Below, one piece after another: positions 1 through 8,606 of a stretch of 64,000 bases of DNA. The stretch covers positions 62,001 to 126,000 of the forward strand of contig NZ_JAUQOP010000009.1 in NCBI RefSeq assembly GCF_030580855.1. The letters run 5' to 3'. The notes under the pieces were generated by a model, which was not told the origin of the DNA, ran no database searches, and saw only the letters and a list, made by a program, of their open reading frames with translations. This stretch comes from Pseudomonas citrullilanati (GTDB taxonomy: Bacteria; Pseudomonadota; Gammaproteobacteria; Pseudomonadales; Pseudomonadaceae). The stretch's first letter is position 1. Every line of letters starts with the position of its first letter. The translations under genes and the position numbers were made by a program.

Positions 1-138
1 CTGGCCAGCGCCGGCGAGCTGGCCCGGCAACTGGCCGACGTGGTGCTGTTCCAGGGCATGGGCGTCAGCTTCGGCTACCGCCTCGACAGCAAAGGCGACA
101 ACAGCAACAGATCCAACACTCCTGCAACAGGTAACTGA
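1..138 (+). CDS. 3' end of an unidentified gene at the head of the EPS operon (partial)
   Basis: An open frame enters from the left edge and stops at a TGA two bases before the next start codon. Only 45 residues are visible. They include a stretch ending GVSFGYRL that could be a final outer-membrane beta strand, followed by a polar Asn/Ser/Thr-rich tail. That is too little to assign a family. The two-base spacing to the chain-length gene says it is part of the same transcript, so an export or surface function is likely but not shown. Confidence 0.6.
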   Translation: MASAGELARQLADVVLFQGMGVSFGYRLDSKGDNSNRSNTPATGN

Positions 139-140
139 TC

Positions 141-1733
141 ATGAATCCCAAGGAAAATTATCTGCATGAGTTCTTCCGGATCTTCTTCGCCAACAAGCAG
201 TGGGTGAAGCGTGTCTTCCTGGTTTTCGCCGTGATTGCCCTGGTGCTGCCGCTGATGCTCAAGCAGAGCTTCGATATCACCGCCCAGGTGATCGTGCAGT
301 CGAAGAAAATCTCCCAGGGCGACGCGACCACGTCGCTGAACCAGGAAAACGCCACGTTCATTCCACCGTCCCTGGCGGACATGGAAACCGAAAGCAATAT
401 CCTGCGTTCGCCGGCCTTGATCCGGCAGACCATCAGCACCTTGCGCGACCAGGGCGAATACACCCCCAGCCCCGGCATCTTCAACAAATGGGTGAGCGAT
501 CCGTTCAAGCGCTACGTCACCACGCCACTGCGCGCGTACGTGATCAATCCGCTGCGTGACGCGCTGGGGCTGGAGGTGGATCCGGTGCGCGACACCGTGC
601 TCGATACCCTCACCGACGAGGCCGTCGCCAACCTCAAGATCGAGACCCTGCCGGGCTCCAACGTCATCTCCATCATCTACAGCTTCGGCGATCCGGCCCA
701 GGGCACGCGATTCGTCGCACAGCTGCTGCAGAACTACCTCTCGAGCCGCCAGGACCTGCAATCGATCGAGCTGCCGCAAACCTTCTACGAGCAAAAGAAA
801 AGCCAGTACCAGCATCGCCTCGATGGGCTGGAAGGCACGCGCCTGGCCTTGCTCGAAGGGGTTGGCTCGGCGGATCCGAAGGAGGAAATCACTTTCCGCC
901 TGAACGCCATCAACACCGAGGAACAAGCCCTGAACCTGTTCCAGGATCGCCTGCTGCAAAGCCAACGCTGGCTCGACTACCTCAAGACCAGCCTGGCATC
1001 GGCGAACAGCTCGCGGTTCAACGACTACACCTTCCCGTTCACCTTCACCACCACCGTGGACAACATCGCCTTCGAAGACCGGGAAATCAAACAGCTGGGC
1101 GAGCAACTGACCGGGCAAGTCAGCCGCTACATGAACGACCTGGCGATCTTCCAACCTGGCAGCGAACCGATGCTGCTGGCCCGGGACCAGATCGTGCGCA
1201 CCCGCCAGCAATTCCTGAAGGTGGTGAACAACCGGATCCAGGAACGCACCACCGACCTGGCCGTGGTCACCTCGGTGATCAACCAGAAGCTCGAGCGCAT
1301 CGCCGCGTTCAAGGAGCGGATCCACCAATTGCAGGAAACCCAGAGCAAACTGCGGCAGATGGACACCGAGATCGACGCGCTGCATGCGGCGTTCTCCACC
1401 TATGCCCAACGCTTCGCCGAAGCCAGCACTGCCCGCTCGCTGGACAGCGACCTGTCCAACGCCCGGGTCCTGAGCCCGCCCTTCGAACCGACCGCCCCGG
1501 CGTTCCCCAAGCCGATGCTGATCGTTGCGTTCGGCCTGTTCAGCGGCCTGTTGCTGGCGATTGCCCTGGTCTACGTGCGTGAGTTCTTCGACCATCGCTT
1601 CAAGCATCCGGCACAGATCAGCCAGCAACTGGACGTACCGGTGCTGCTGGTGATCAACGAGCAGTCCCCCGACCAGGTCAACCCGCACCGCAACTGGAGC
1701 CTGCCCAGCCTGGTCCATTGGGTGCGCAATTGA
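141..1733 (+). CDS. GumC/Wzz-type polysaccharide chain-length and export protein
   Basis: A 530-residue inner-membrane protein of the polysaccharide co-polymerase family. It has a short cytoplasmic N-terminus, a first membrane segment at about residues 25-42, a long periplasmic region rich in predicted coiled coil (about 200-430), and a second membrane segment at about 455-478 followed by a short cytoplasmic tail. No Walker motifs or Tyr-rich tail are present, so it lacks the fused BY-kinase of some relatives. Proteins of this family set polymer length and couple polymerisation to the outer-membrane exporter in Wzx/Wzy pathways. Its 3' end overlaps the next gene by 16 bases, which supports translational coupling. 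The function class is secure; the exact polymer is unknown. Confidence 0.88.
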   Translation: MNPKENYLHEFFRIFFANKQWVKRVFLVFAVIALVLPLMLKQSFDITAQVIVQSKKISQGDATTSLNQENATFIPPSLADMETESNILRSPALIRQTISTLRDQGEYTPSPGIFNKWVSDPFKRYVTTPLRAYVINPLRDALGLEVDPVRDTVLDTLTDEAVANLKIETLPGSNVISIIYSFGDPAQGTRFVAQLLQNYLSSRQDLQSIELPQTFYEQKKSQYQHRLDGLEGTRLALLEGVGSADPKEEITFRLNAINTEEQALNLFQDRLLQSQRWLDYLKTSLASANSSRFNDYTFPFTFTTTVDNIAFEDREIKQLGEQLTGQVSRYMNDLAIFQPGSEPMLLARDQIVRTRQQFLKVVNNRIQERTTDLAVVTSVINQKLERIAAFKERIHQLQETQSKLRQMDTEIDALHAAFSTYAQRFAEASTARSLDSDLSNARVLSPPFEPTAPAFPKPMLIVAFGLFSGLLLAIALVYVREFFDHRFKHPAQISQQLDVPVLLVINEQSPDQVNPHRNWSLPSLVHWVRN

Positions 1734-2833
1734 ACGCGCCGTTTGGCCCGGCCCGCCACGAAAGCCCCCTGTCGATCATTCACCTGCTCGACAGCGGCGG
1801 CTTCTACGGCGCCGAGCGGATGTTGCTCGATCATTGCCTGGCCACGCCCGGACAGCACCAGGTGCTGTTCCTGGCGGCGCCGCCAACCTTGATCACGCGC
1901 TTTCGCCAGGCCGGCGTCGACTGCCGTCACTGCGCCACTTGGGCCGAGCTGGTGCAGCACCTGCGCCAGCGCCGCGACGAACGTCCGCTGATCAACACCC
2001 ACAACTTCAAGGGCCTGTTGTTCGGTTGGTCCGCCGCCACGTTGCTGCGCCTGCCACTGGTGATCACCCAGCACGGCTTCACCCCGCGCAGCCCCAAGCA
2101 GCGTTTCTATACCTGGTTGAGCTTGCAGCTGTGCCGCACCGGCTCGGTCAAGCGGGTGGTCTGCGTGGCCGAGAGCATCGCCGCCCTGCACCGCCAGGCC
2201 AGCGTGCGTGCGGAAAAACTCGACGTGATCCCCAACGGCCTGCCGGCGGTTGCCGCGCCGCCAGCCCATCGGGCCGATGAGCAGCGCTGGCGGGTTGGCT
2301 ACGTCGGTCGCTTGAGCAGCGAGAAAGGCCCGGACCTGTTCCTCGACGCGATGATCCCCCTATGCCAGCGACACACGTCGCTGCATGCGGTGATGCTCGG
2401 CGACGGCCCGGAACGCCAGGCCCTGCTCAAGCGCATCAACGACGCAGGGCTACAGACGCGCATCGAGCTGCCGGGCTACCAGACCGACATGAACGCCTGG
2501 TGGAGTCGCCTCGACGCCCTGGTGATCAGCTCGCGCACCGAGGGCACGCCGATGATCCTGCTCGAAGCCATGCAGGCCGGTGTACCAGTGGTGGCGTTCG
2601 GCGTCGGCGGCATCCCCGATGTCCTGCAAGACCGGCACAACGGCCTGCTTGCGACACCGGCCGACAGCCAGGCACTGGCCCAGCAGATCGAAACCCTGTT
2701 CAGCGAACCGCCCCTGGCGCGGATCCTCGCCGACAACGCCCGGCGCACCCAACAGGACCGCTACGACCTGCGCACGCTGGCCGAGCGCTGGTCACAGCTG
2801 TACATCCGCACGGCACAGGAGGCCCGCCCATGA
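1718..2833 (+). CDS. GT4-type glycosyltransferase
   Basis: A 371-residue GT-B fold enzyme. The N-terminal acceptor half has a Gly-rich loop (HLLDSGGFYGAER, about 21-33). The C-terminal nucleotide-sugar half carries VIPNGLP (about 170), the VGRLSSEKG block (about 191-200) and the EGTPMILLEAMQAGVPVV signature near 270-287 with the E-x7-E pair typical of retaining GT4 enzymes. It should add a sugar to a lipid-linked EPS repeat unit at the cytoplasmic membrane face. It starts inside the preceding gene and ends in an overlap with the polymerase gene. Donor and acceptor cannot be read from the sequence. Confidence 0.9.
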   Translation: MGAQLNAPFGPARHESPLSIIHLLDSGGFYGAERMLLDHCLATPGQHQVLFLAAPPTLITRFRQAGVDCRHCATWAELVQHLRQRRDERPLINTHNFKGLLFGWSAATLLRLPLVITQHGFTPRSPKQRFYTWLSLQLCRTGSVKRVVCVAESIAALHRQASVRAEKLDVIPNGLPAVAAPPAHRADEQRWRVGYVGRLSSEKGPDLFLDAMIPLCQRHTSLHAVMLGDGPERQALLKRINDAGLQTRIELPGYQTDMNAWWSRLDALVISSRTEGTPMILLEAMQAGVPVVAFGVGGIPDVLQDRHNGLLATPADSQALAQQIETLFSEPPLARILADNARRTQQDRYDLRTLAERWSQLYIRTAQEARP

Positions 2834-4200
2834 TCGTCCCGCTCTCGATCATCAGCCTGCTGGGCCTGGTCTGCCTGGCATTGCTGGCCAGCACTTATCC
2901 GTTCCTGGCCCCCGGCGCGGTGCTGGGCCTGGTCGGTGTCGCCGTGCTGTACCGCAAGCCCGGGTGGGGGCTGCTGGGCATCGCCGCCCTGGTGCCGTTC
3001 GAAGGCCTATTCAAGGACAACGCGTTCTCCGGCACCAAGTTCTTCGGCCTGGCCCTGGCACTGATCCTGATGTTGCAACTGGCCGTGCACCAACTGCCCG
3101 CCACGCGCCTGCGCAGCAACATCTGGCGGCCGCTGCTCGGCTTCCTGGCGTTGTATGGGCTGAGCATGCTGCTGTCGGAAAACATGGACCTGTCCATGAC
3201 CCATTTTCGCGAACTGAGCGTCGGCTTGATCCTGTTCGGCATCACGCTGCTGATCGGCCGCGAACTGGACCTGGAGATGTTCAGCCGCCTGGTGACGTTG
3301 AGCGTGACCACCACCTGCGTGCTCGCGATGTTCTCGGCCAAATACCAGGACCAGGGACGCGCGTCCGGCCTGTTGGAAGACCCGAACGCCTTCGCCCTGC
3401 TGATCGCCTTCACCATGCCGCTGACCTTGTTGCTGATCGTACGGGGCCCGTACCTGTTGTACCGGTTGTTCTGGGCTGGCTGTTTCGTCCTGCTGCTGGG
3501 CGGCATGACCAAGACCGAGTCACGCTCGGGGCTGGTGGTGCTGCTGCTCAGCCTGATCATCGGCCTGTACCACTACCGTGCGCAGCTGCCGCGGATCCGT
3601 CCGCGACACCTGGGGTTCGCGATGCTCGGCCTGGCGCTGATGATCCCGCTGGCGATCGCGGTGATGCCGGCCGGCTATGTGGAACGCATCCAGTCGTTGA
3701 GCATCCTCAGCGCCGGCGCCAGTGCCCACAAGGACGAGTCCCTCGGGCGACGCGCTTCGTACATCGTGGTCGGCAGCCAGATGATCCGCGAGAACCCGGT
3801 GCTGGGCTCGGGCCCGGGGACCTTCCCCCTGCACTACGCGCCCACCGGTTATGCCAAGGCGTTCTCGGCCAATCGCAAGTTGGGGGACCTGTATCGCCGG
3901 GCCCACAACACCTACCTGGAAATCTTCAGCGAGATCGGCATCCCGGGCGGCCTGATGTTCGTCGGCATGCTCGGCCTTGGCCTGTACAACCTGCTGCGCG
4001 CCCGTCAACTCTGGCTGCAGCGGCGGGACTGGGCCCAGGCCGACCTGCTGACGCACCTGGGCATGAGCTTCCTGTCACTGACGCTGTTCCTGATGTTCCT
4101 CAGCGCACCGAACCACAAGCTGCTGTGGATCATGCTCGCCCTCACCAGCGTGTTGCGCCACGAAGCCGAACAGGCCGGGCCACGGGAGGCTCACCCATGA
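2830..4200 (+). CDS. O-antigen ligase/polymerase-like membrane protein (Wzy type)
   Basis: A 456-residue polytopic membrane protein with about ten to twelve hydrophobic segments. A large periplasmic loop near residues 295-375 ends in the Wzy_C/WaaL hallmark RAHNTYLEIFSEIGIPGG. Such proteins either polymerise undecaprenyl-linked repeats (Wzy) or ligate them (WaaL). In an EPS operon with a flippase and chain-length protein, polymerase is the more likely role. The ATG overlaps the end of the upstream gene (ATGA-type coupling), and the stop overlaps the next ATG. Confidence 0.86.
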   Translation: MIVPLSIISLLGLVCLALLASTYPFLAPGAVLGLVGVAVLYRKPGWGLLGIAALVPFEGLFKDNAFSGTKFFGLALALILMLQLAVHQLPATRLRSNIWRPLLGFLALYGLSMLLSENMDLSMTHFRELSVGLILFGITLLIGRELDLEMFSRLVTLSVTTTCVLAMFSAKYQDQGRASGLLEDPNAFALLIAFTMPLTLLLIVRGPYLLYRLFWAGCFVLLLGGMTKTESRSGLVVLLLSLIIGLYHYRAQLPRIRPRHLGFAMLGLALMIPLAIAVMPAGYVERIQSLSILSAGASAHKDESLGRRASYIVVGSQMIRENPVLGSGPGTFPLHYAPTGYAKAFSANRKLGDLYRRAHNTYLEIFSEIGIPGGLMFVGMLGLGLYNLLRARQLWLQRRDWAQADLLTHLGMSFLSLTLFLMFLSAPNHKLLWIMLALTSVLRHEAEQAGPREAHP

Positions 4201-5156
4201 ACCGGATCAGCATTGTCATCCCGATGTACAACGAGGCCCGGCACATTGGTCGCACCCTGCTGGCGGCCCGGGAAGCCGCGCGCCAAGCGCAACTGGAATG
4301 CGAGCTGATCGTGGTGGACAACGGCTCCGACGACCACGGCCCGCGCATCGCCAGCGAGCTGGGCGCACGGGTGCTGATCGTGCCCGGCGTGCACATCGGC
4401 GCGCTGCGCAATCGCGGCGCGGCGGTGGCCCACGGCAACTGGCTGGCCTTCATCGACGCCGACATCGAGATGCCGGCCAACTGGCTCAAGCTGCTGCTGG
4501 AACTCGAAGGCCACCAGGGCGATGTGCTTGGCCTGGATCTGGACACACCGCGCCACGCCCCCTGGTTCGCCGAGGCCTGGCAGCGCCGCAGCCAGCGGCC
4601 GGGGACCCATCGCCTGCACCGGGTGCAGTGGCTACCCAGCGCCAACCTGTTGATGCGGCGCAACTGGTTCGCCCAGGTCGGTGGCTTCGACGAAACCCTG
4701 CGCACCGGCGAAGACAAGGATTTTTCCTTGCGCCTGCGCCAGGCCGGCGCCCAGTTGTTGCTGGTCAACGAAAGCGTGGCCCTGCACTGGGGCTACGAGG
4801 GCAGTTGGCGCGAATGGATGAGCAAGGAGTTGTGGCGCCAGGGCAGCCACCTGCAACTGCTGCGCAGCCACGGCCCGAGCCTGCGGTTATTGCGCTTTCC
4901 GGCGTTGTCCGTGGGCGCCTGGGCGCTGGATGCCCTGGCCCTGCTCGCCGCGCTCCAGGGCCAATGGCGCCTGGCCTTGCTGCTGTTGCTGGTCACCGCA
5001 CTGCCACCGCTGCTGCTCAGCCTGCGCCAGAGCCGGCGTGACCCGCGCCTGACCCTGCAACTGTGGGCCTTGCATGGGGTGCGCCTGCGCCTGACCGGTG
5101 CCGCGCTGTTGCTCAACCTTTGTCATTGGAACGTCAGGAGACCCGCCCGTGGCTGA
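4197..5156 (+). CDS. GT2-type glycosyltransferase
   Basis: A 319-residue GT-A enzyme. It opens with the family motif SIVIPMYNEARHI, has a nucleotide-binding VDNGSDD at about residues 39-45, the metal-binding DAD (about 86-88) and an ED pair in the TGEDKDFSLRLRQAG block. The last 70 residues form two hydrophobic helices that probably anchor it to the membrane. It starts within the ATGA overlap at the end of the polymerase gene, so it is translationally coupled. It probably transfers one sugar to the growing EPS repeat; the sugar is unknown. Confidence 0.88.
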   Translation: MNRISIVIPMYNEARHIGRTLLAAREAARQAQLECELIVVDNGSDDHGPRIASELGARVLIVPGVHIGALRNRGAAVAHGNWLAFIDADIEMPANWLKLLLELEGHQGDVLGLDLDTPRHAPWFAEAWQRRSQRPGTHRLHRVQWLPSANLLMRRNWFAQVGGFDETLRTGEDKDFSLRLRQAGAQLLLVNESVALHWGYEGSWREWMSKELWRQGSHLQLLRSHGPSLRLLRFPALSVGAWALDALALLAALQGQWRLALLLLLVTALPPLLLSLRQSRRDPRLTLQLWALHGVRLRLTGAALLLNLCHWNVRRPARG

Positions 5157-6285
5157 ATTCATCTACTGGTTGTGCCTGTTACTGCCGGTGTACGCTTACC
5201 TCGGCTACCCCGTGATATTGAGCCTGCTGGCGCCGCTGTTTCCGGTCCGCTACTACGGCAAGGCGTTGCCGATGGACGTCAGCATCGTGATCGCCGCGCA
5301 CAACGAGGCGCGGCATATCGAAGAAAAGTTGCGCACCCTGCTGGCCCAGGACTACCGGGCCCATTCGCTGCAGATCATCCTGGCCAGCGACGGCTCCACC
5401 GACGACACCGTGGCCTGCGCCCGCCAGGTGGCGGACCCGCGCATCACCGTGCTCGACCTGCCCCGCCAGGGCAAGGCCGCCGCCCTCAATACCGGGGTCG
5501 CCCATAGCCGCGGTGCGATCCTGGTGTTCACCGATGCCGACAACCAATGGGCCACCGACACCCTCGGCCACTTGCTGGCGCCACTGGGCGATCCGGAAGT
5601 CGGCGCTTGTGCCGGGCACATGGAAATCCCCGTGCCCGGCAAGGGCCTGAGCCTGGGCGACAGCCTGTATCGCCACTACGAAGGCTGGCTGCGCCGGGTG
5701 GAAAGTCGCACCGGCTGCATGGTCTCGGCCGACGGTGCGCTGTTGGCCCTGCGGCGCGAACTGTTCGAACCGATACCGGCGCAGGTCAACGATGACTTCT
5801 TCCTCAGTACCTGCGCACCGGCCGCCGGCAAGAGCATCGTCTACGCGCCGCGGGCCCGGGTGCTCGACCAGGGCGTGGACGAGGCCGACAAGCAATTGCG
5901 TCGCCGCCAGCGGGTCACTGTCGGCGGCCTGCAGAGCCTGGCCCAGCGGCGGGCACTGCTCAACCCGCTGCGCCATGGGCTCTACGCCATCGGCTTGATC
6001 AGCCACAAGCTGATCCGCCGCCTGGCGCCGGTGTTGCTGCTGCCGTTGTTGCTGAGCAACGCCTGGCTGTGGGACGCACACCCGTTCTATCGCCTGACCC
6101 TGCTGGCGCAGGTGCTGGGCTACGGCATGGCGCTGCTCGGGCTGGTGGACTCCCAGCACCGCCTGCCCCGGCCCTTTCGCCTGGCCGCGTTCGTGCTGGT
6201 GACGCTGGTGGGCATGAGCATCGGGCTGTGGAAGTTTCTGCGGGGCCAGCGCTACAGCCAATGGAACCCCGAGCAGAACCGCTGA
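5149..6285 (+). CDS. Processive-type GT2 glycosyltransferase, membrane-anchored
   Basis: A 378-residue enzyme starting at GTG with a clear AGGAG eight bases upstream; the longer ATG-initiated frame would run back into the preceding gene. It has an N-terminal membrane helix, then the GT2 motifs SIVIAAHNEA, LASDGSTDDT and TDADN. A downstream D-D block (NDDFFLST) and a RRRQR motif resemble the Q-x-x-RW region of synthase-type GT2 enzymes. Three C-terminal hydrophobic segments follow. It could be the initiating or a chain-forming transferase. It overlaps the upstream gene by eight bases. Confidence 0.86.
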   Translation: MAEFIYWLCLLLPVYAYLGYPVILSLLAPLFPVRYYGKALPMDVSIVIAAHNEARHIEEKLRTLLAQDYRAHSLQIILASDGSTDDTVACARQVADPRITVLDLPRQGKAAALNTGVAHSRGAILVFTDADNQWATDTLGHLLAPLGDPEVGACAGHMEIPVPGKGLSLGDSLYRHYEGWLRRVESRTGCMVSADGALLALRRELFEPIPAQVNDDFFLSTCAPAAGKSIVYAPRARVLDQGVDEADKQLRRRQRVTVGGLQSLAQRRALLNPLRHGLYAIGLISHKLIRRLAPVLLLPLLLSNAWLWDAHPFYRLTLLAQVLGYGMALLGLVDSQHRLPRPFRLAAFVLVTLVGMSIGLWKFLRGQRYSQWNPEQNR

Positions 6286-6300
6286 AAAGGAGAATGGCCG

Positions 6301-7305
6301 ATGTCGATCAAACACATTCTCAAGCGCACCGGCGGCTGGCTGTACCTGAACACCGCCCTGGGTCGCGGTCCGTTGCGCGGCGCCGGGGTGATCCTGATGC
6401 TGCACCGGGTCCTGAGCAACGACCGCGCCGCCGAACTGCCCCACCGCAACGAACTGTGTGTCGGCCCGGAAGCCTTCGAGCACTTGCTGGTCTGGTTGCA
6501 AGAGCATTTCGAATGCGTGCCCTTGATGACCCTGCTGCTGGCCGACCCGGAACACGTGCCCAACCGTCCACGGGTGGCCCTGACCTTCGACGACGGCTGG
6601 CGCGACAACGCCATGAACGCCTTTCCCCTGCTGCGCCAATACCAGGTGCCGGCGAGCATTTTCCTGTCCACCGACTTCATCGGCAGCCGTCAACACTTCT
6701 GGTGGGAAACCCTCGGCGAAACCCTCTGGGGCAGCCACGGCCAAGTGGCCCGGCACACGTTGATCGAACACTTGCACCAGGCCGGCCGGCCGCTGCCGGT
6801 GATGCTCGATGACGTGGACGACGACCGCCGCAGCCTGGCGCTCGCGCACTTTCTGCAAAGCCTCAAGAGCCTCGACCCGCACGTGCTGAGCGACCTCACC
6901 GAAGCCTGCCCCCAGGGTACCCAGCCCCAGGCCCTGGACTGGTCCCAGGTGCGCATGCTGGAAGACTCCGGGCTGATCCGTTTCGGCCCCCATGGCGCCA
7001 GCCACGCGATCCTCACCGGGCTGGACGACCAGCGCCTGCATGAAGAGCTGTCCCGCAGCCGCATCGCCCTGGAAAACGGCTGCGCCCAACCGCTGCCGGT
7101 GTATTGCTACCCCAACGGCAACCACGACGCGCGCGTGCGCCAGCAGGTGGCCGCCCACGGTTATCCGTTTGCCCTGGGCACCGAGACCGGCCTGTACCGC
7201 CCCGACGGCGATCCCTTGAACCTGCCGCGCTTCGGCGTCAGCCAGCGCAACGCCCGTCACCCCGAACTGCTCGCCTGGCGAATTCGCCGAGGGACACGCT
7301 CATGA
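6301..7305 (+). CDS. Polysaccharide deacetylase (NodB/CE4 family)
   Basis: A 334-residue protein with the CE4 motif 1 TFDDGW (about residues 94-99) and a histidine pair in HGASH near 231-235 that matches the metal-binding motif 2. These enzymes use a divalent metal to remove N- or O-acetyl groups from sugars. There is no convincing signal peptide, so it may act on lipid-linked intermediates in the cytoplasm. A strong AAGGAG lies eight bases before the ATG. The next gene begins in the ATGA overlap at its stop codon. Confidence 0.85.
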   Translation: MSIKHILKRTGGWLYLNTALGRGPLRGAGVILMLHRVLSNDRAAELPHRNELCVGPEAFEHLLVWLQEHFECVPLMTLLLADPEHVPNRPRVALTFDDGWRDNAMNAFPLLRQYQVPASIFLSTDFIGSRQHFWWETLGETLWGSHGQVARHTLIEHLHQAGRPLPVMLDDVDDDRRSLALAHFLQSLKSLDPHVLSDLTEACPQGTQPQALDWSQVRMLEDSGLIRFGPHGASHAILTGLDDQRLHEELSRSRIALENGCAQPLPVYCYPNGNHDARVRQQVAAHGYPFALGTETGLYRPDGDPLNLPRFGVSQRNARHPELLAWRIRRGTRS

Positions 7306-8606
7306 GCCGTGGTCATTACATCAAGCATCTGTTTCTGAGCATGGGCACGCGCCTGGCGATGATTGGCCTGCGTTTGCTGCGCAACGTGCTGCTGGCACGG
7401 ATTCTCGGCCCCAGCGAGCGGGGCCTGTTCGCCTTGCTCAGCACCCTGCCGGACCTCATCAGCGCCGCCACCAGTGGCGGCTTGAACACCGCTGTCGGCT
7501 ACCAGGCGGCGCAGCAACGGTCGATGGGGCTGTTGCTCAGCCAGGTGTTGGTGTTCGGCTGCCTGCTGGCCGGCTTGTTGACCTTGCTGGTGGTGGCGCT
7601 GGTGCGCGAATTCGGCGCCGACCTCGACGTCACCACCCAGTTGGGCCTGCTGGCCTGGCTGCTGTTGCTCGCCGTGCCATTGACCGTGCTCAAGAGTGGC
7701 CTGCTGACCCTGCACAACGCGTCCGGTGGCGTCGGCGCCTTCAATGCCTTGCGCCTGATGGAATCCCTGGTGCCGCTGGTGTTGTTCGTGGCGTTGTTCT
7801 GGCTGTGGAAAGAGGCGGCCCTGGAAGCGGCGCTCATCAGTTGGCTGGCCGGCCTGAGCCTGGTGGTGCTGGCCGGCTGGGTCTGGCTGCGCCGGGACCA
7901 GGACGTCACCCTGCAATGGGATCGCAACGGCCAGAACGAGCTGCTGCGCTACGGTGCCCGCAGTCACCCGGACCTGCTGTTCCAGCAAGTGATATTGCGT
8001 TCCGACTACCTGTTCATCGGCGCCCTGCTGGGCAGCACCGCCCTGGGACACTACGCCATGGCCAGCGCCGCCGCCGAACTGCTGCTGATCGTGCCGGAAG
8101 CGGTCACTACCCCGCTGATGAAACGCCTGTTGCAACAGGACCGCGACATGCAGCGCCTGACGCCCCTGGCCTTGCGCCTGACCGCCACGGTGATGCTGGG
8201 GGCCTGCCTGAGCATGGCCCTGATCGGCGAATGGCTGATCGTCACCTTGTTCGGCGCCGCCTACCGGCCGGCGTATCCGGCCCTGCTGGCGCTGCTGCCG
8301 GGGCTGTTCGGGCTGTGCTACGCGAGCATCCTGCGCCTGGACCTGCTGGGAAAGGACCGGCCCGGCGCCGTCTCGCTGTGGATGGGCCTGGGTGCCCTGT
8401 TGAACCTGGCGCTGAATGTGCTGCTGATCCCAGGCTACGGCATCGTCGGTGCCGCGGCCGCCTCATCCATCGCCTACCTGGGCGTGACCCTGGCGCTGCT
8501 GGCGATGTATTGCCGCCTCAGCGGCGTGGGGTTGTGGCAGACGCTGATCATCCTGCCCAGCGACTTGCTGCCGATGCGCCAGATGCTGACAGGGAAATCG
8601 GCATGA
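7302..8606 (+). CDS. Wzx-like oligosaccharide flippase (MOP superfamily)
   Basis: A 434-residue protein with twelve or more hydrophobic segments spread over its whole length and the N-terminal arrangement of polysaccharide_synt/Wzx flippases (RNVLLARILGPSERGLFA near residue 25-42). The role is to move the undecaprenyl-linked repeat unit to the periplasm before polymerisation. It sits between the deacetylase and the secreted glycosidase-like gene, coupled to both by four-base ATGA overlaps. The family is clear; substrate specificity is not. Confidence 0.87.
   Translation: MSRGHYIKHLFLSMGTRLAMIGLRLLRNVLLARILGPSERGLFALLSTLPDLISAATSGGLNTAVGYQAAQQRSMGLLLSQVLVFGCLLAGLLTLLVVALVREFGADLDVTTQLGLLAWLLLLAVPLTVLKSGLLTLHNASGGVGAFNALRLMESLVPLVLFVALFWLWKEAALEAALISWLAGLSLVVLAGWVWLRRDQDVTLQWDRNGQNELLRYGARSHPDLLFQQVILRSDYLFIGALLGSTALGHYAMASAAAELLLIVPEAVTTPLMKRLLQQDRDMQRLTPLALRLTATVMLGACLSMALIGEWLIVTLFGAAYRPAYPALLALLPGLFGLCYASILRLDLLGKDRPGAVSLWMGLGALLNLALNVLLIPGYGIVGAAAASSIAYLGVTLALLAMYCRLSGVGLWQTLIILPSDLLPMRQMLTGKSA

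Noticed and set aside
75-1718. Long open frame on the minus strand opposite the chain-length gene
   Set aside because: It mirrors the GC-rich third positions of the real plus-strand gene, has a Gln/Arg/Gly/Val-rich composition and no family motif.
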